A DNA stretch of 11,145 bases from an uncultured Collinsella sp. GTDB lineage: Bacteria; Actinomycetota; Coriobacteriia; Coriobacteriales; Coriobacteriaceae. The notes below the pieces were generated by a model. The model was not told the DNA's origin and searched no databases. It saw nothing but the letters and a program-made list of their open reading frames with translations. Shown here one piece after another: positions 1 through 6,189 of this stretch; position 1 is the stretch's first letter; each line of letters opens with the position of its first letter. A program made the translations under genes and the position numbers. The stretch covers positions 1 through 11,145 of the forward strand of contig CAUGJN010000051.1 in NCBI GenBank assembly GCA_959599635.1, given 5' to 3'.

Positions 1-798
1 ACCAAGCTCGCCGAGGAGGACCCGACCTTCCAGGTGTCCACCAACCACGAGACCGGCCAGACCATCATCGCCGGCATGGGCGAGCTGCACCTCGAGATCA
101 TCGTCGACCGTCTGCTCCGCGAGTTCAAGGTTGACGCTAACGTCGGTAAGCCCCAGGTTGCCTACCGCGAGACCGCCGGTCACGACGTCGAGAAGGCTGA
201 GGGCAAGTTCGTTCGTCAGTCCGGTGGTCGCGGTCAGTACGGCCACGCCGTCATCAAGCTCGAGAAGATGGAGGAGGGCTTCGGCTACGAGTTCGTCAAC
301 GCTATCGTCGGCGGCGTCGTGCCCAAGGAGTACATCCCGTCCATCGACAAGGGCATCCAGGAGGCCCTGAACACCGGTGTTATCGCCGGCTTCCCGGTCC
401 TCGACGTTAAGGTCACCCTGTTCGACGGTTCTTACCACGAGGTCGACTCCTCCGAGGCCGCCTTCAAGATCGCCGGTTCCATGGCTATCAAGGACGCTCT
501 CAAGAAGTCCGATCCGCAGCTGCTCGAGCCGATCATGGCTGTCGAGGTCGAGACCCCCGAGCAGTACATGGGCGACGTTATGGGCAACCTCTCCGGTCGC
601 CGCGGCAAGATCGAGGGCATGGAGGATCGCAAGAACAGCAAGCTCATCCGTGCCAAGGTGCCGCTGGGCGAGATGTTCGGTTACGCTACCGACCTTCGCT
701 CCCAGACCCAGGGCCGTGCATCCTACACGATGCAGTTCGACTCTTATGAGCCCGCGCCCAAGTCCATCGTGGACGAGGTCATGAGCAAGAACGCCTAA
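1..798 (+). CDS. fusA: Elongation factor G, C-terminal part (5' end outside window)
   Basis: EF-G is the cytoplasmic GTPase that drives translocation on the ribosome. The frame is open from base 1 (T-K-L-A-E-E-D-P) to a TAA at 796-798, giving 265 residues. The GTP-binding domain and domain II lie upstream of the window. What remains reads as domain III (about residues 1-60, with the GMGELHLEI motif), domain IV (from about 60, with GQYGHAVI and the GVVPKEYIPSIDKG segment) and domain V (with MGDVMGNLSGRRGKIEGM, ending in the QGRASYTMQF strand). The sequence is highly canonical and unbroken. Codon use is that of a highly expressed gene: arginine almost only CGT/CGC, lysine AAG, glycine GGT/GGC. 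The next gene is rpsJ after 60 bp, without the usual tuf gene between. Identification is near certain. A mitochondrial-type or fusB-like relative is unlikely given the close match to bacterial EF-G1. Confidence 0.97.
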   Translation, partial: TKLAEEDPTFQVSTNHETGQTIIAGMGELHLEIIVDRLLREFKVDANVGKPQVAYRETAGHDVEKAEGKFVRQSGGRGQYGHAVIKLEKMEEGFGYEFVNAIVGGVVPKEYIPSIDKGIQEALNTGVIAGFPVLDVKVTLFDGSYHEVDSSEAAFKIAGSMAIKDALKKSDPQLLEPIMAVEVETPEQYMGDVMGNLSGRRGKIEGMEDRKNSKLIRAKVPLGEMFGYATDLRSQTQGRASYTMQFDSYEPAPKSIVDEVMSKNA

Positions 799-823
799 GT
801 TCGAGCTCCCTGTTACGTAATCC

Positions 824-840
824 GCGAGAACATCTCTCGC
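824..840 (+). other. Small hairpin in the fusA-rpsJ spacer
   Basis: GCGAGA (824-829) and TCTCGC (835-840) form a perfect 6-bp stem with a 5-nt loop, ending 7 nt before the rpsJ Shine-Dalgarno sequence at 848. No U-run follows, so it is not a terminator. It could be an mRNA-processing or stabilising element between fusA and rpsJ, or chance. The fold is visible; the role is speculation. Confidence 0.3.
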
Positions 841-847
841 ACTCTTT

Positions 848-852
848 GGAGG
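848..852 (+). promoter_or_regulatory. Shine-Dalgarno of rpsJ, supports the TTG start
   Basis: GGAGG lies 6 nt upstream of the TTG at 859. The spacing is ideal, no ATG or GTG competes, and the first codons (TTG GCT ACC CAG AAG) give the expected S10 N-terminus. TTG is therefore the likely start. Confidence 0.8.
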
Positions 853-858
853 TTTAAG

Positions 859-1167
859 TTGGCTACCCAGAAGATCCGCATTCGCCTCAAGGGCTATGAT
901 CACGAGGTCGTCGATCAGTCCGCGAAGCTCATCGTCGAGACCGCTCAGAAGACCGGTGCTCGCGTTTCCGGTCCTGTCCCCCTGCCCACCGAGCGCAACC
1001 TGTACACGGTTATCCGCTCGCCGCACGTGAACAAGGACTCCCGTGAGCAGTTCGAGATGCGCACCCACAAGCGCCTCATCGACATCCTCGACCCCACCTC
1101 GGGCACCGTTGATTCGCTCATGCGTCTCGACCTCCCCGCTGGCGTCGACATCGACATCAAGCTCTAA
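859..1167 (+). CDS. rpsJ: 30S ribosomal protein S10
   Basis: S10 is a 30S head protein. It also acts as NusE, the NusB partner in antitermination. The 102-residue product starts MATQKIRIRLKGYDHEVVDQ and contains the family segments SGPVPLPT (about 37-44) and the RTHKRLIDI region (about 68-76), ending LPAGVDIDIKL. Its length is normal for bacterial S10 (about 102-105). The start is a TTG, fixed by GGAGG 6 nt upstream and the homologous N-terminus. Codon use matches fusA, as for highly expressed genes. It lies 60 bp after fusA and is probably co-transcribed with it. In many bacteria rpsJ opens the S10 operon and is followed by rplC. Here a strong terminator follows after about 20 bp, so rpsJ ends its transcription unit. 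Confidence 0.97.
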   Translation: MATQKIRIRLKGYDHEVVDQSAKLIVETAQKTGARVSGPVPLPTERNLYTVIRSPHVNKDSREQFEMRTHKRLIDILDPTSGTVDSLMRLDLPAGVDIDIKL

Positions 1168-1188
1168 GCGATATCGCTCATAGCTTAC

Positions 1189-1225
1189 AGAGCCCCGCTG
1201 CCATTACGGTAGCGGGGCTCTTTTG
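1189..1225 (+). terminator. Intrinsic terminator after rpsJ
   Basis: Bases 1189-1202 pair with 1208-1221 to form a 14-bp stem with one G-T wobble and a 5-nt loop (1203-1207). The core is AGAGCCCCGCT against AGCGGGGCTCT. A TTTT tract at 1221-1224 and further T-rich sequence (TTTTGTTTTG) follow directly. This is a textbook rho-independent terminator for the fusA-rpsJ unit. It works one way only: on the minus strand no T-run follows the stem, so it would not terminate birA. Confidence 0.95.
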
Positions 1226-1283
1226 TTTTGCATGATGGGTTTTGACCGCCTGGTAATGCTGCTGAGTAGGTGGCTGCGGCGCC

Positions 1284-2060
1284 CTATTCGCCCAAGGGGC
1301 GCAGCGACACCTCCTCAAAATGGAAGGATCGCAAGCCGTCTTCTGTTTCGATGCACGCGCGTCCAAAGGTATCGACGGTTTTAAAGATGCCTCGCGCCTG
1401 CTCGTCACCGGCAGGGGAGCGGGCGATAACGTGCTTTCCAATCCAATTGAGGTGAGCGACATATTCGCCGTGGACGGGCGCGAGCGATCCGGTGTTTTCT
1501 TCCATGGCGTTGAGGCGTTCTGCCCAGGCATCTACAGCGTCTATAACTGCGTGATAGACCTCATCGAGGAGCATGTCGACAGCAGGAACGTTCTCGTTAA
1601 GGTCCGAGAGACCGATTGCCGGCAGGCCGCCATCGGGCACCTCCGTGGGCACATAGTTCACGTTGACGCCGATGCCACAGACCGCAAAGGGGTTGCCTTC
1701 GTTATCGCGTGCGGCTTCGACCAGAATGCCGCCGAGCTTGCGTCCTCGCGCGACCAGGTCGTTGGGCCATTTGAGGCCAATCTCGTTTGCAAGACCCTGC
1801 TTTTCGAGCGCCTCGAGCACCGCTAGGCCGCTGACGGCGGCAAGGCCAGAGTACTTGGCGGGATCAACACGAGGACGTAGGACAATCGAGAGTAACAGAT
1901 TGCCGGCGGTTGAATCCCACTTGTGGCCGCGTCGGCCGCGTCCTGCTGTCTGAGTCCGGGCGGCAAGTCCTGTGCCGTGCGGCGCTCCCTGTTTTCCTGC
2001 TTCGAGCAGGTCATCGTTGGTCGATCCGGTTACGTCGACTATCGTTAATTGGGCATCCAT
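1284..2060 (-). CDS. birA: Biotin-[acetyl-CoA-carboxylase] ligase, single-domain
   Basis: The enzyme makes biotinyl-AMP from biotin and ATP and attaches biotin to the AccB lysine. The 258-residue protein carries GSTN (12-15), the biotinyl-AMP loop GRGRRG followed by HKW (40-48), KWPNDLV (97-103) and KLGGILVE (108-115), followed by a GIGVNVN strand. A C-terminal SH3-like cap is plausible (about 210-258). There is no N-terminal helix-turn-helix, so this is a class I ligase and should not itself be a DNA-binding repressor. I chose the ATG at 2058-2060 because GGGAGGT (2071-2077) lies 10 nt upstream. A longer reading from 2141 adds 27 residues unlike the family. The gene is divergent from the fatty-acid operon that contains its substrate gene accB, and convergent with rpsJ. 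No terminator of its own was found between 1222 and 1283. Confidence 0.93.
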   Translation of the reverse strand: MDAQLTIVDVTGSTNDDLLEAGKQGAPHGTGLAARTQTAGRGRRGHKWDSTAGNLLLSIVLRPRVDPAKYSGLAAVSGLAVLEALEKQGLANEIGLKWPNDLVARGRKLGGILVEAARDNEGNPFAVCGIGVNVNYVPTEVPDGGLPAIGLSDLNENVPAVDMLLDEVYHAVIDAVDAWAERLNAMEENTGSLAPVHGEYVAHLNWIGKHVIARSPAGDEQARGIFKTVDTFGRACIETEDGLRSFHFEEVSLRPLGE

Positions 2061-2102
2061 AGCGGCTGCTACCTCCCTAATGAATAAGTGAATGGCGCAA
2101 TG

Positions 2103-2120
2103 GTGTCGATAGATAGACAC
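2103..2120. other. Short dyad in the birA leader
   Basis: GTGTC (2103-2107) and GACAC (2116-2120) form an inverted repeat around GATAGATA, within the untranslated stretch before birA. Five base pairs with an 8-nt spacer is weak and may be chance. It differs from the 18-bp repeats nearer fabH. A protein-binding role is possible but unsupported. Confidence 0.2.
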
Positions 2121-2153
2121 AATGTGAAGCCTTTGTCGCATTTGGACAATTTA

Positions 2154-2171
2154 ATGTTAACACGTCAACAA
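2154..2171. promoter_or_regulatory. Candidate operator, copy 1 (18-bp direct repeat)
   Basis: ATGTTAACACGTCAACAA occurs here and again, with one mismatch, at 2202-2219. The inner 16 bases (2155-2170) form an imperfect dyad, TGTTnACnnGTnAACA, with 6 of 8 positions paired. A conserved dyad-bearing repeat between divergent birA and fabH fits a repressor or activator site controlling fatty-acid synthesis. It does not resemble the FabT operator (TTTGA-TCAAA type) or the FapR operator that I know. The binding protein is unknown and no regulator gene is in the window. On the minus strand the repeat contains TTGACG, which could double as a -35 element, but I see no convincing -10 at the right spacing. 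The repeat is certain; its function is inferred. Confidence 0.55.
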
Positions 2172-2185
2172 GGCGAAGAATGCGC

Positions 2186-2191
2186 TATCCT
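2186..2191 (+). promoter_or_regulatory. Possible -10 box of the fabH operon promoter
   Basis: TATCCT lies between the two 18-bp repeats. Used as a -10, it would start transcription near 2198, with repeat 1 over the -35 region and repeat 2 just downstream of the start, a good layout for repression. No acceptable -35 hexamer is seen at 16-18 bp spacing, so this is only a weak candidate. Confidence 0.2.
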
Positions 2192-2201
2192 CTCTTGGTC
2201 G

Positions 2202-2219
2202 ATGTAAACACGTCAACAA
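2202..2219. promoter_or_regulatory. Candidate operator, copy 2 (18-bp direct repeat)
   Basis: ATGTAAACACGTCAACAA matches copy 1 at 17 of 18 bases, in the same orientation, 48 bp downstream. It ends 4 bases before the fabH Shine-Dalgarno sequence, so a protein bound here would block either a promoter or early elongation. The dyad is slightly poorer than in copy 1 (5 of 8 pairs). Confidence 0.55.
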
Positions 2220-2222
2220 CTC

Positions 2223-2230
2223 AAAGGAGG
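2223..2230 (+). promoter_or_regulatory. Shine-Dalgarno of fabH, decides the ATG start
   Basis: AAAGGAGG is a near-perfect anti-16S match. It sits 6 nt before the ATG at 2237 and 3 nt before an in-frame GTG at 2234, so it favours the ATG and rules out the longer reading from 2180. Confidence 0.85.
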
Positions 2231-2236
2231 TTAGTG

Positions 2237-3196
2237 ATGGGTTTCACGATTCTTGGAACAGGCTCGGCGCTTCCCAAGCGCAGTGTTTCCAATGACGAGC
2301 TGTCCGAGTTCCTCGATACCTCGGATGAGTGGATTTTTACCCGCACAGGCATCAAGAGCCGTCATGTGTGCACCACCGAGTCGCTCGACGACCTTGCCGT
2401 GGCAGCGAGCGAGCGGGCACTCCAGGTGTCCGGAATCGACGCGAGCCAGCTGGATTTGATCGTCTGCTCGACGACGACGGGTGACCACCTTGTTCCCGCC
2501 GAGGCGTGTGCCGTTGCTGAGCGACTGGGCGCGACGTGCCCTGCCTTCGATGTCTCGGCTGCCTGCGCCGGCTTCGTATTTGCGCTCGATGTTGCCGAGG
2601 GCTATATCGCCCGAGGACGAGCCAAGCATGTGCTTGTCGTTGCCGCCGAGCAGATGACGCGCGCGCTCGACTGGACCGACCGCGCCACCTGTGTGCTCTT
2701 TGGCGATGGGGCAGGCGCCGCGGTGATTGAGGCTGGGGGAGACAGCCCCCTTGCCGTTGAGCTTTCGACGGCGCCCGACGTCGAGACGTTGTGCGTTCCC
2801 GGTCTGGTCGGCACCTCGCCGTTTAAGGCCTCCGCAGATAGCGAGAGCGTGCTGTCCATGAATGGCCGCCGCGTGTTCAAGTTCGGCGTCAACGCCATCT
2901 GCGACACGGTCCATAAGCTTGCGAGCGATGCGGGCATTTCGGTCGAGGGCATCGACCATTTTGTATTCCATCAGGCTAACGAACGAATCCTGAGTCAGGC
3001 GGTCAAGCGCCTCGGCGTGCCAGGCGAGCGCGTGGTTCGAACGCTGCGCGAGACCGGCAACATTTCGAGCGCCTGCATTCCCTTTGCGCTTGACCGGCTG
3101 GCACGCACCGACGCACTGAATGCGGGCGATACCATCGCCCTCGTTGGATTTGGCGCCGGTCTGGATATAGGTGGCTATCTACTTCGTTGGAAGTAG
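2237..3196 (+). CDS. fabH: 3-oxoacyl-ACP synthase III
   Basis: FabH starts fatty-acid synthesis by condensing acetyl-CoA or another short acyl-CoA with malonyl-ACP. The 319-residue protein is a thiolase-fold ketosynthase of normal length. The Cys-His-Asn triad is visible: Cys110 in DVSAACAGF, His245 in HQAN and Asn275 in ETGNISSACIP. These positions closely match E. coli FabH (112, 244, 274). Other family marks are the N-terminal GTGSALP, the DEWIFTRTGIKSR segment and the C-terminal GFGAGLDIG. Straight-chain versus branched primer preference cannot be read from the sequence. It is the first gene of the operon, preceded by the candidate operators and followed by acpP after 52 bp. Confidence 0.97.
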   Translation: MGFTILGTGSALPKRSVSNDELSEFLDTSDEWIFTRTGIKSRHVCTTESLDDLAVAASERALQVSGIDASQLDLIVCSTTTGDHLVPAEACAVAERLGATCPAFDVSAACAGFVFALDVAEGYIARGRAKHVLVVAAEQMTRALDWTDRATCVLFGDGAGAAVIEAGGDSPLAVELSTAPDVETLCVPGLVGTSPFKASADSESVLSMNGRRVFKFGVNAICDTVHKLASDAGISVEGIDHFVFHQANERILSQAVKRLGVPGERVVRTLRETGNISSACIPFALDRLARTDALNAGDTIALVGFGAGLDIGGYLLRWK

Positions 3197-3248
3197 TCGC
3201 ACATAGGAAATAAAAACGCCCCTAGGGCACAAACAAAGGAGAACTACC

Positions 3249-3485
3249 ATGGCAGATCAGAAGACCTTCGAGCGCGTTTGCGATGTTATCCGCGAGACCG
3301 CCGGTCTTGACGACGTCGAGATGAAGCCCGAGTCCACGCTCGAGGAGATTGGTCTCGACAGTCTGGGCACCGTCGAGATCCTCGTCGCCGTTGAGGACGA
3401 GTTTGGCATCCAGCTCGATACCGAGGAGAACCCCAAGACGGTCGGCGAGTTCGCCGATACGGTCGAGGCGGCATTGGAGAAGTAG
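3249..3485 (+). CDS. acpP: Acyl carrier protein
   Basis: This 78-residue acidic protein carries the growing acyl chain on a 4'-phosphopantetheine arm. The attachment serine is Ser38 in the IGLDSLGTVE motif, with helix I before it and the conserved EDEFGIQLDTEE stretch after it, typical of AcpP. AAAGGAG (3235-3241) lies 7 nt before the ATG and supports the start. The gene follows fabH by 52 bp and ends 2 nt before fabK, so translation is probably coupled to fabK. The holo-ACP synthase that would modify it is not in the window. Confidence 0.97.
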   Translation: MADQKTFERVCDVIRETAGLDDVEMKPESTLEEIGLDSLGTVEILVAVEDEFGIQLDTEENPKTVGEFADTVEAALEK

Positions 3486-3487
3486 AG

Positions 3488-4432
3488 ATGCTCAAGACTC
3501 CTCTCTGCGATCTGCTCGGCATCGAAAAGCCCGTGTTCCAGGGCGGTATGGCCTGGATCGCCGACGCCTCGCTGGCGTCCGCAGTGTCCGAGGCGGGCGG
3601 CTTAGGGATTATCGCGGCCATGAACGCCGACGCCAACTGGCTGCGCGACCAGATTCATGAGCTGCGCGCCAGGACGGATAAGCCCTTTGGCGTCAACGTC
3701 ATGCTCATGAGCCCGTTTGCCGACGAGGTCGCGCGGGTCGTGATTGACGAGCGGGTGCCGGTCGTCGTGACGGGTGCCGGCAATCCCACCAAGTACATGA
3801 AGGCGTGGAACGAGGCGGGCATCAAGGTCATCCCGGTCGTTGCCTCGGTGGCGCTGGCGCGCCTCGTGGCGCGTCGTGGAGCCACTGCCGTGGTTGCCGA
3901 GGGTACCGAATCAGGCGGCCATATTGGCGAGACCTCGACGATGGCACTGGTGCCGCAGGTTGTCGATGCGGTCGATATTCCCGTGGTTGCGGCTGGCGGT
4001 ATCGCCGATGGCCGCGGCGTGGCGGCCGCCTTTATGCTGGGCGCCGCCGGCGTGCAGGTGGGTACGCGCTTTCTGATCGCAGATGAGTGCACCGTATCGG
4101 AGCAGTACAAGGAGATGGTCCTGAAGGCCAACGACACCTCGACGCGTGCGACCGGCCGCTCGACGGGACACCCGGTGCGTGCCCTCAAGAGCCCCTTCAC
4201 CAACGCCTACGCCAAGAGCGAGGCGGCGGGCGTAAGCGTCGAGGAGCTCGGGGCCATGGGCACGGGCGCCCTTCGCAAGGCCGCCAAGGACGGCAATTAC
4301 GAAGAGGGCTCGTTTTTGTGTGGACAGATTGCCGGCATGGTCAACGAGCGCCAAAGTGCACGTGAAATCGTTGACGACCTGGTCGATGGCGCCGAGCACG
4401 TCCTGAAGGGTGCGTGCGCATGGGTGGCGTAG
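3488..4432 (+). CDS. fabK: Enoyl-ACP reductase II (FMN-dependent)
   Basis: FabK reduces trans-2-enoyl-ACP to acyl-ACP, the last step of each elongation cycle, using FMN and NAD(P)H. The 314-residue TIM-barrel protein begins with FQGGMAWIAD (17-26). It continues with GGLGIIAAMN (37-46), PFGVNVMLMSP (66-76), TGAGNP (95-100), and EGTESGGHIGE with His145, the counterpart of the active His144 of S. pneumoniae FabK. Phosphate-binding glycine motifs follow (VVAAGGIADGRG and GAAGVQVGTRF). The 2-nitropropane dioxygenase-like family shares this fold, but position between acpP and fabD makes FabK the clear call. No fabI or fabL is present in the cluster. The start ATG lies 2 nt after acpP with GGAGAAG just upstream. 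The end overlaps fabD. Confidence 0.94.
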   Translation: MLKTPLCDLLGIEKPVFQGGMAWIADASLASAVSEAGGLGIIAAMNADANWLRDQIHELRARTDKPFGVNVMLMSPFADEVARVVIDERVPVVVTGAGNPTKYMKAWNEAGIKVIPVVASVALARLVARRGATAVVAEGTESGGHIGETSTMALVPQVVDAVDIPVVAAGGIADGRGVAAAFMLGAAGVQVGTRFLIADECTVSEQYKEMVLKANDTSTRATGRSTGHPVRALKSPFTNAYAKSEAAGVSVEELGAMGTGALRKAAKDGNYEEGSFLCGQIAGMVNERQSAREIVDDLVDGAEHVLKGACAWVA

Positions 4433-5346
4433 CGTTTCTGTTTGCCGGCCAGGGCGCCCAGCACCCCGCGATGGGCGTCGACCTGATCGAGGCATCGCCG
4501 GCCGCCGCCGAGGTGTTCGCCATTGCCGACGAGGTGCGCCCGGGGACCAGTGAGCAGTGCCGAAGCGCCTCCAAGGAGGAACTCTCGCAGACCGAGAACA
4601 CGCAGCCGTGCGTGTTCGTTCACGATCTGGCAGCGGCTGCCGCCCTGCGTGAGCGCGGCGTGGTACCTGCCGCCTGTGCGGGTTTTTCGCTTGGCGAGGT
4701 CGCCGCGCTCACCTTTGCGGGGGCGTTCGATACGCGAGCGGGCTTTGAGCTCGTGTGCAAGCGCGCGGCGCTGATGGCCGCGGCTGCCGAGCGCCATCCG
4801 GGCGGCATGCGCGCCGTCATCAAGCTCGATGCGGCGCAAGTCGAGAACCTGGCAAAACAGGCCGGCGAGGACTGCTGGCCGGTCAACTACAACAGTCCGC
4901 AGCAGACGGTTGTTGCCGGAGCGCCCGAGGCGCTGCAGGAGCTCGACGTCCTAGTAAAAGAGGCTGGCGGCCGCGCTATGAAAGTCGCGGTGTCGGGCGC
5001 ATTTCATAGCCCCTATATGGCCGAGGCGACTGAGGGGCTGGCGACGTATATCCAAGCCGGCCACGCGCCGTCACCGCTGCTGATTCCGGTCATGGCAAAC
5101 ATGACGGCGGCGCCCTATCCGGCGGACCCGCGAGCGGCATCGGATGTCTTGGCCAATCAGGTGAGTCATGTCGTTCGTTGGGTCGACACGCTGCATACTC
5201 TGCAGAATCAGGGCATCGACACGTTTATTGAGGTCGGCCCTGGCAAAACGCTGTCGGGCCTGGTCAAGCGTACGCTGAGCGACGTTCGCGTGTATTCGTG
5301 CGAAACGGCCGAGCAGGTCGCAACTATTGCCGACGAGCTCGCATAG
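4420..5346 (+). CDS. fabD: Malonyl-CoA:ACP transacylase
   Basis: FabD transfers malonate from CoA to ACP. The 308-residue protein has the N-terminal FLFAGQGAQ (6-14, with oxyanion-hole Gln11), the nucleophile elbow GFSLGE (88-93, Ser90), Arg115 for the malonate carboxylate, and His196 in SGAFHSPYM. The usual elbow is GHSLGE; here the histidine is phenylalanine. The catalytic Ser, His and Arg are all kept, so activity is expected. I chose ATG 4420: AAGGG (4406-4410) lies 9 nt upstream. A GTG at 4414 would add two residues but sits only 3 nt from that site. The gene overlaps fabK by 13 nt, implying translational coupling. Confidence 0.95.
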   Translation: MGGVAFLFAGQGAQHPAMGVDLIEASPAAAEVFAIADEVRPGTSEQCRSASKEELSQTENTQPCVFVHDLAAAAALRERGVVPAACAGFSLGEVAALTFAGAFDTRAGFELVCKRAALMAAAAERHPGGMRAVIKLDAAQVENLAKQAGEDCWPVNYNSPQQTVVAGAPEALQELDVLVKEAGGRAMKVAVSGAFHSPYMAEATEGLATYIQAGHAPSPLLIPVMANMTAAPYPADPRAASDVLANQVSHVVRWVDTLHTLQNQGIDTFIEVGPGKTLSGLVKRTLSDVRVYSCETAEQVATIADELA

Positions 5347-5376
5347 TCCACAGGGCTGTAACCCGAAAGGAATGAT

Positions 5377-6150
5377 ATGGGCAACTTGAACAACGGCGCG
5401 CTCGAGCGCAACGACTCACGTCGCGTGGCACTGGTCACGGGCGGCTCGCGGGGTATCGGCCGCGCCTGCGCTGTCGGTCTTGCGGAGGACGGCTTTGATA
5501 TCGCCGTCGTCTATGCCGGCAGCGTCGATGCGGCGCGCAAGACGTGCGAAGCCTGTGAGGCGGTTGGCGCCACGGCACGCGCATATCAATGCGACGTGGC
5601 CGATCCCGCTGCCGTCAACGCGTGCGTGGAAGCGGTCCTCAACGACTTTGGTTCCATTTGGGCGCTCGTCAACAACGCCGGCATCACCCGCGATGGCCTG
5701 CTCATGCGCATGGGCGATGACGCATTCGATCGCGTGCTCGATGTCAATCTCAAGGGAACATTCAATATGACGCGCGCGCTCACCAAGACCTTTATGCGCC
5801 AGCGCGGCGGTTGCGTCGTCAACATGAGCTCGGTCGTGGGCCTGATGGGCAATGCCGGGCAAGCCAACTACGCTGCTTCCAAGGCAGGCGTGATAGGGCT
5901 TACCAAGGCGGTGGCGCGCGAGCTTGCGCCTCGTGGCGTACGAGCGAACGCGGTCGCCCCCGGGTTTGTCGAGACAGATATGACGGCAAAGCTCTCGGAG
6001 AAGGTGCGTACGGCAACCGAGGAACAGATTCCCCTTAAGCGCATGGCACGTCCCGAGGAAGTGGCCGGCGTGGTGCGCTTTTTAGCGAGCGATGCGGCTG
6101 CTTACATTACGGGCGAGGTCGTGCGCGTCGACGGCGGAATGGCAATGTAG
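5377..6150 (+). CDS. fabG: 3-oxoacyl-ACP reductase
   Basis: FabG reduces 3-oxoacyl-ACP to 3-hydroxyacyl-ACP with NADPH. The 257-residue short-chain dehydrogenase has the cofactor motif TGGSRGIG (21-28), NNAG (99-102) and the Asn124-Ser152-Tyr165-Lys169 tetrad (YAASK at 165-169), with the same 13-residue Ser-Tyr spacing as E. coli FabG. It ends in the family's GEVVRVDGGMAM. The N-terminus is about ten residues longer than is common, a polar MGNLNNGALERNDS lead, and no internal ATG offers a shorter form. AAAGG (5366-5370) is 6 nt before the start. The gene lies 30 bp after fabD and 39 bp before fabF. Confidence 0.96.
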   Translation: MGNLNNGALERNDSRRVALVTGGSRGIGRACAVGLAEDGFDIAVVYAGSVDAARKTCEACEAVGATARAYQCDVADPAAVNACVEAVLNDFGSIWALVNNAGITRDGLLMRMGDDAFDRVLDVNLKGTFNMTRALTKTFMRQRGGCVVNMSSVVGLMGNAGQANYAASKAGVIGLTKAVARELAPRGVRANAVAPGFVETDMTAKLSEKVRTATEEQIPLKRMARPEEVAGVVRFLASDAAAYITGEVVRVDGGMAM

Positions 6151-6177
6151 AAACCAGGGCCGAAGAACGGCTTGGAT

Positions 6178-6183
6178 GAGGAG
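6178..6183 (+). promoter_or_regulatory. Shine-Dalgarno of fabF, chooses between two ATGs
   Basis: GAGGAG lies 6 nt before the second ATG (6190) and 3 nt before the first (6187). Spacing favours 6190. The TTG at 6172 overlaps the lead-in to this site and is not a likely start. Confidence 0.65.
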
Positions 6184-6189
6184 ACCATG

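Noticed and set aside
1279..1302. GCGCCC/GGGCGC inverted repeat at the birA 3' end as a terminator
   Set aside because: Only 6 bp with a 12-nt loop, overlapping the coding end, with no T-run on the minus strand.
2061..2141. N-terminal extension of birA by 27 codons, possibly a regulatory domain
   Set aside because: Too short for a helix-turn-helix domain, and a ribosome binding site at 2071-2077 lies within it and serves the ATG at 2060.
2231..2971. Long minus-strand frame over fabH; similar frames at 8474-9358 and 9939-10901
   Set aside because: All lie opposite well-supported genes, lack ribosome binding sites and have low-complexity, family-less products.
3187..3228. Possible internal promoter (TTGGAA, 18 bp, TAAAAA) and small GCCC-CTA-GGGC hairpin before acpP
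   Set aside because: Both hexamers match only 4 of 6 consensus bases. The hairpin has 4 bp, and the only adjacent T-run is on the minus strand where no gene ends.
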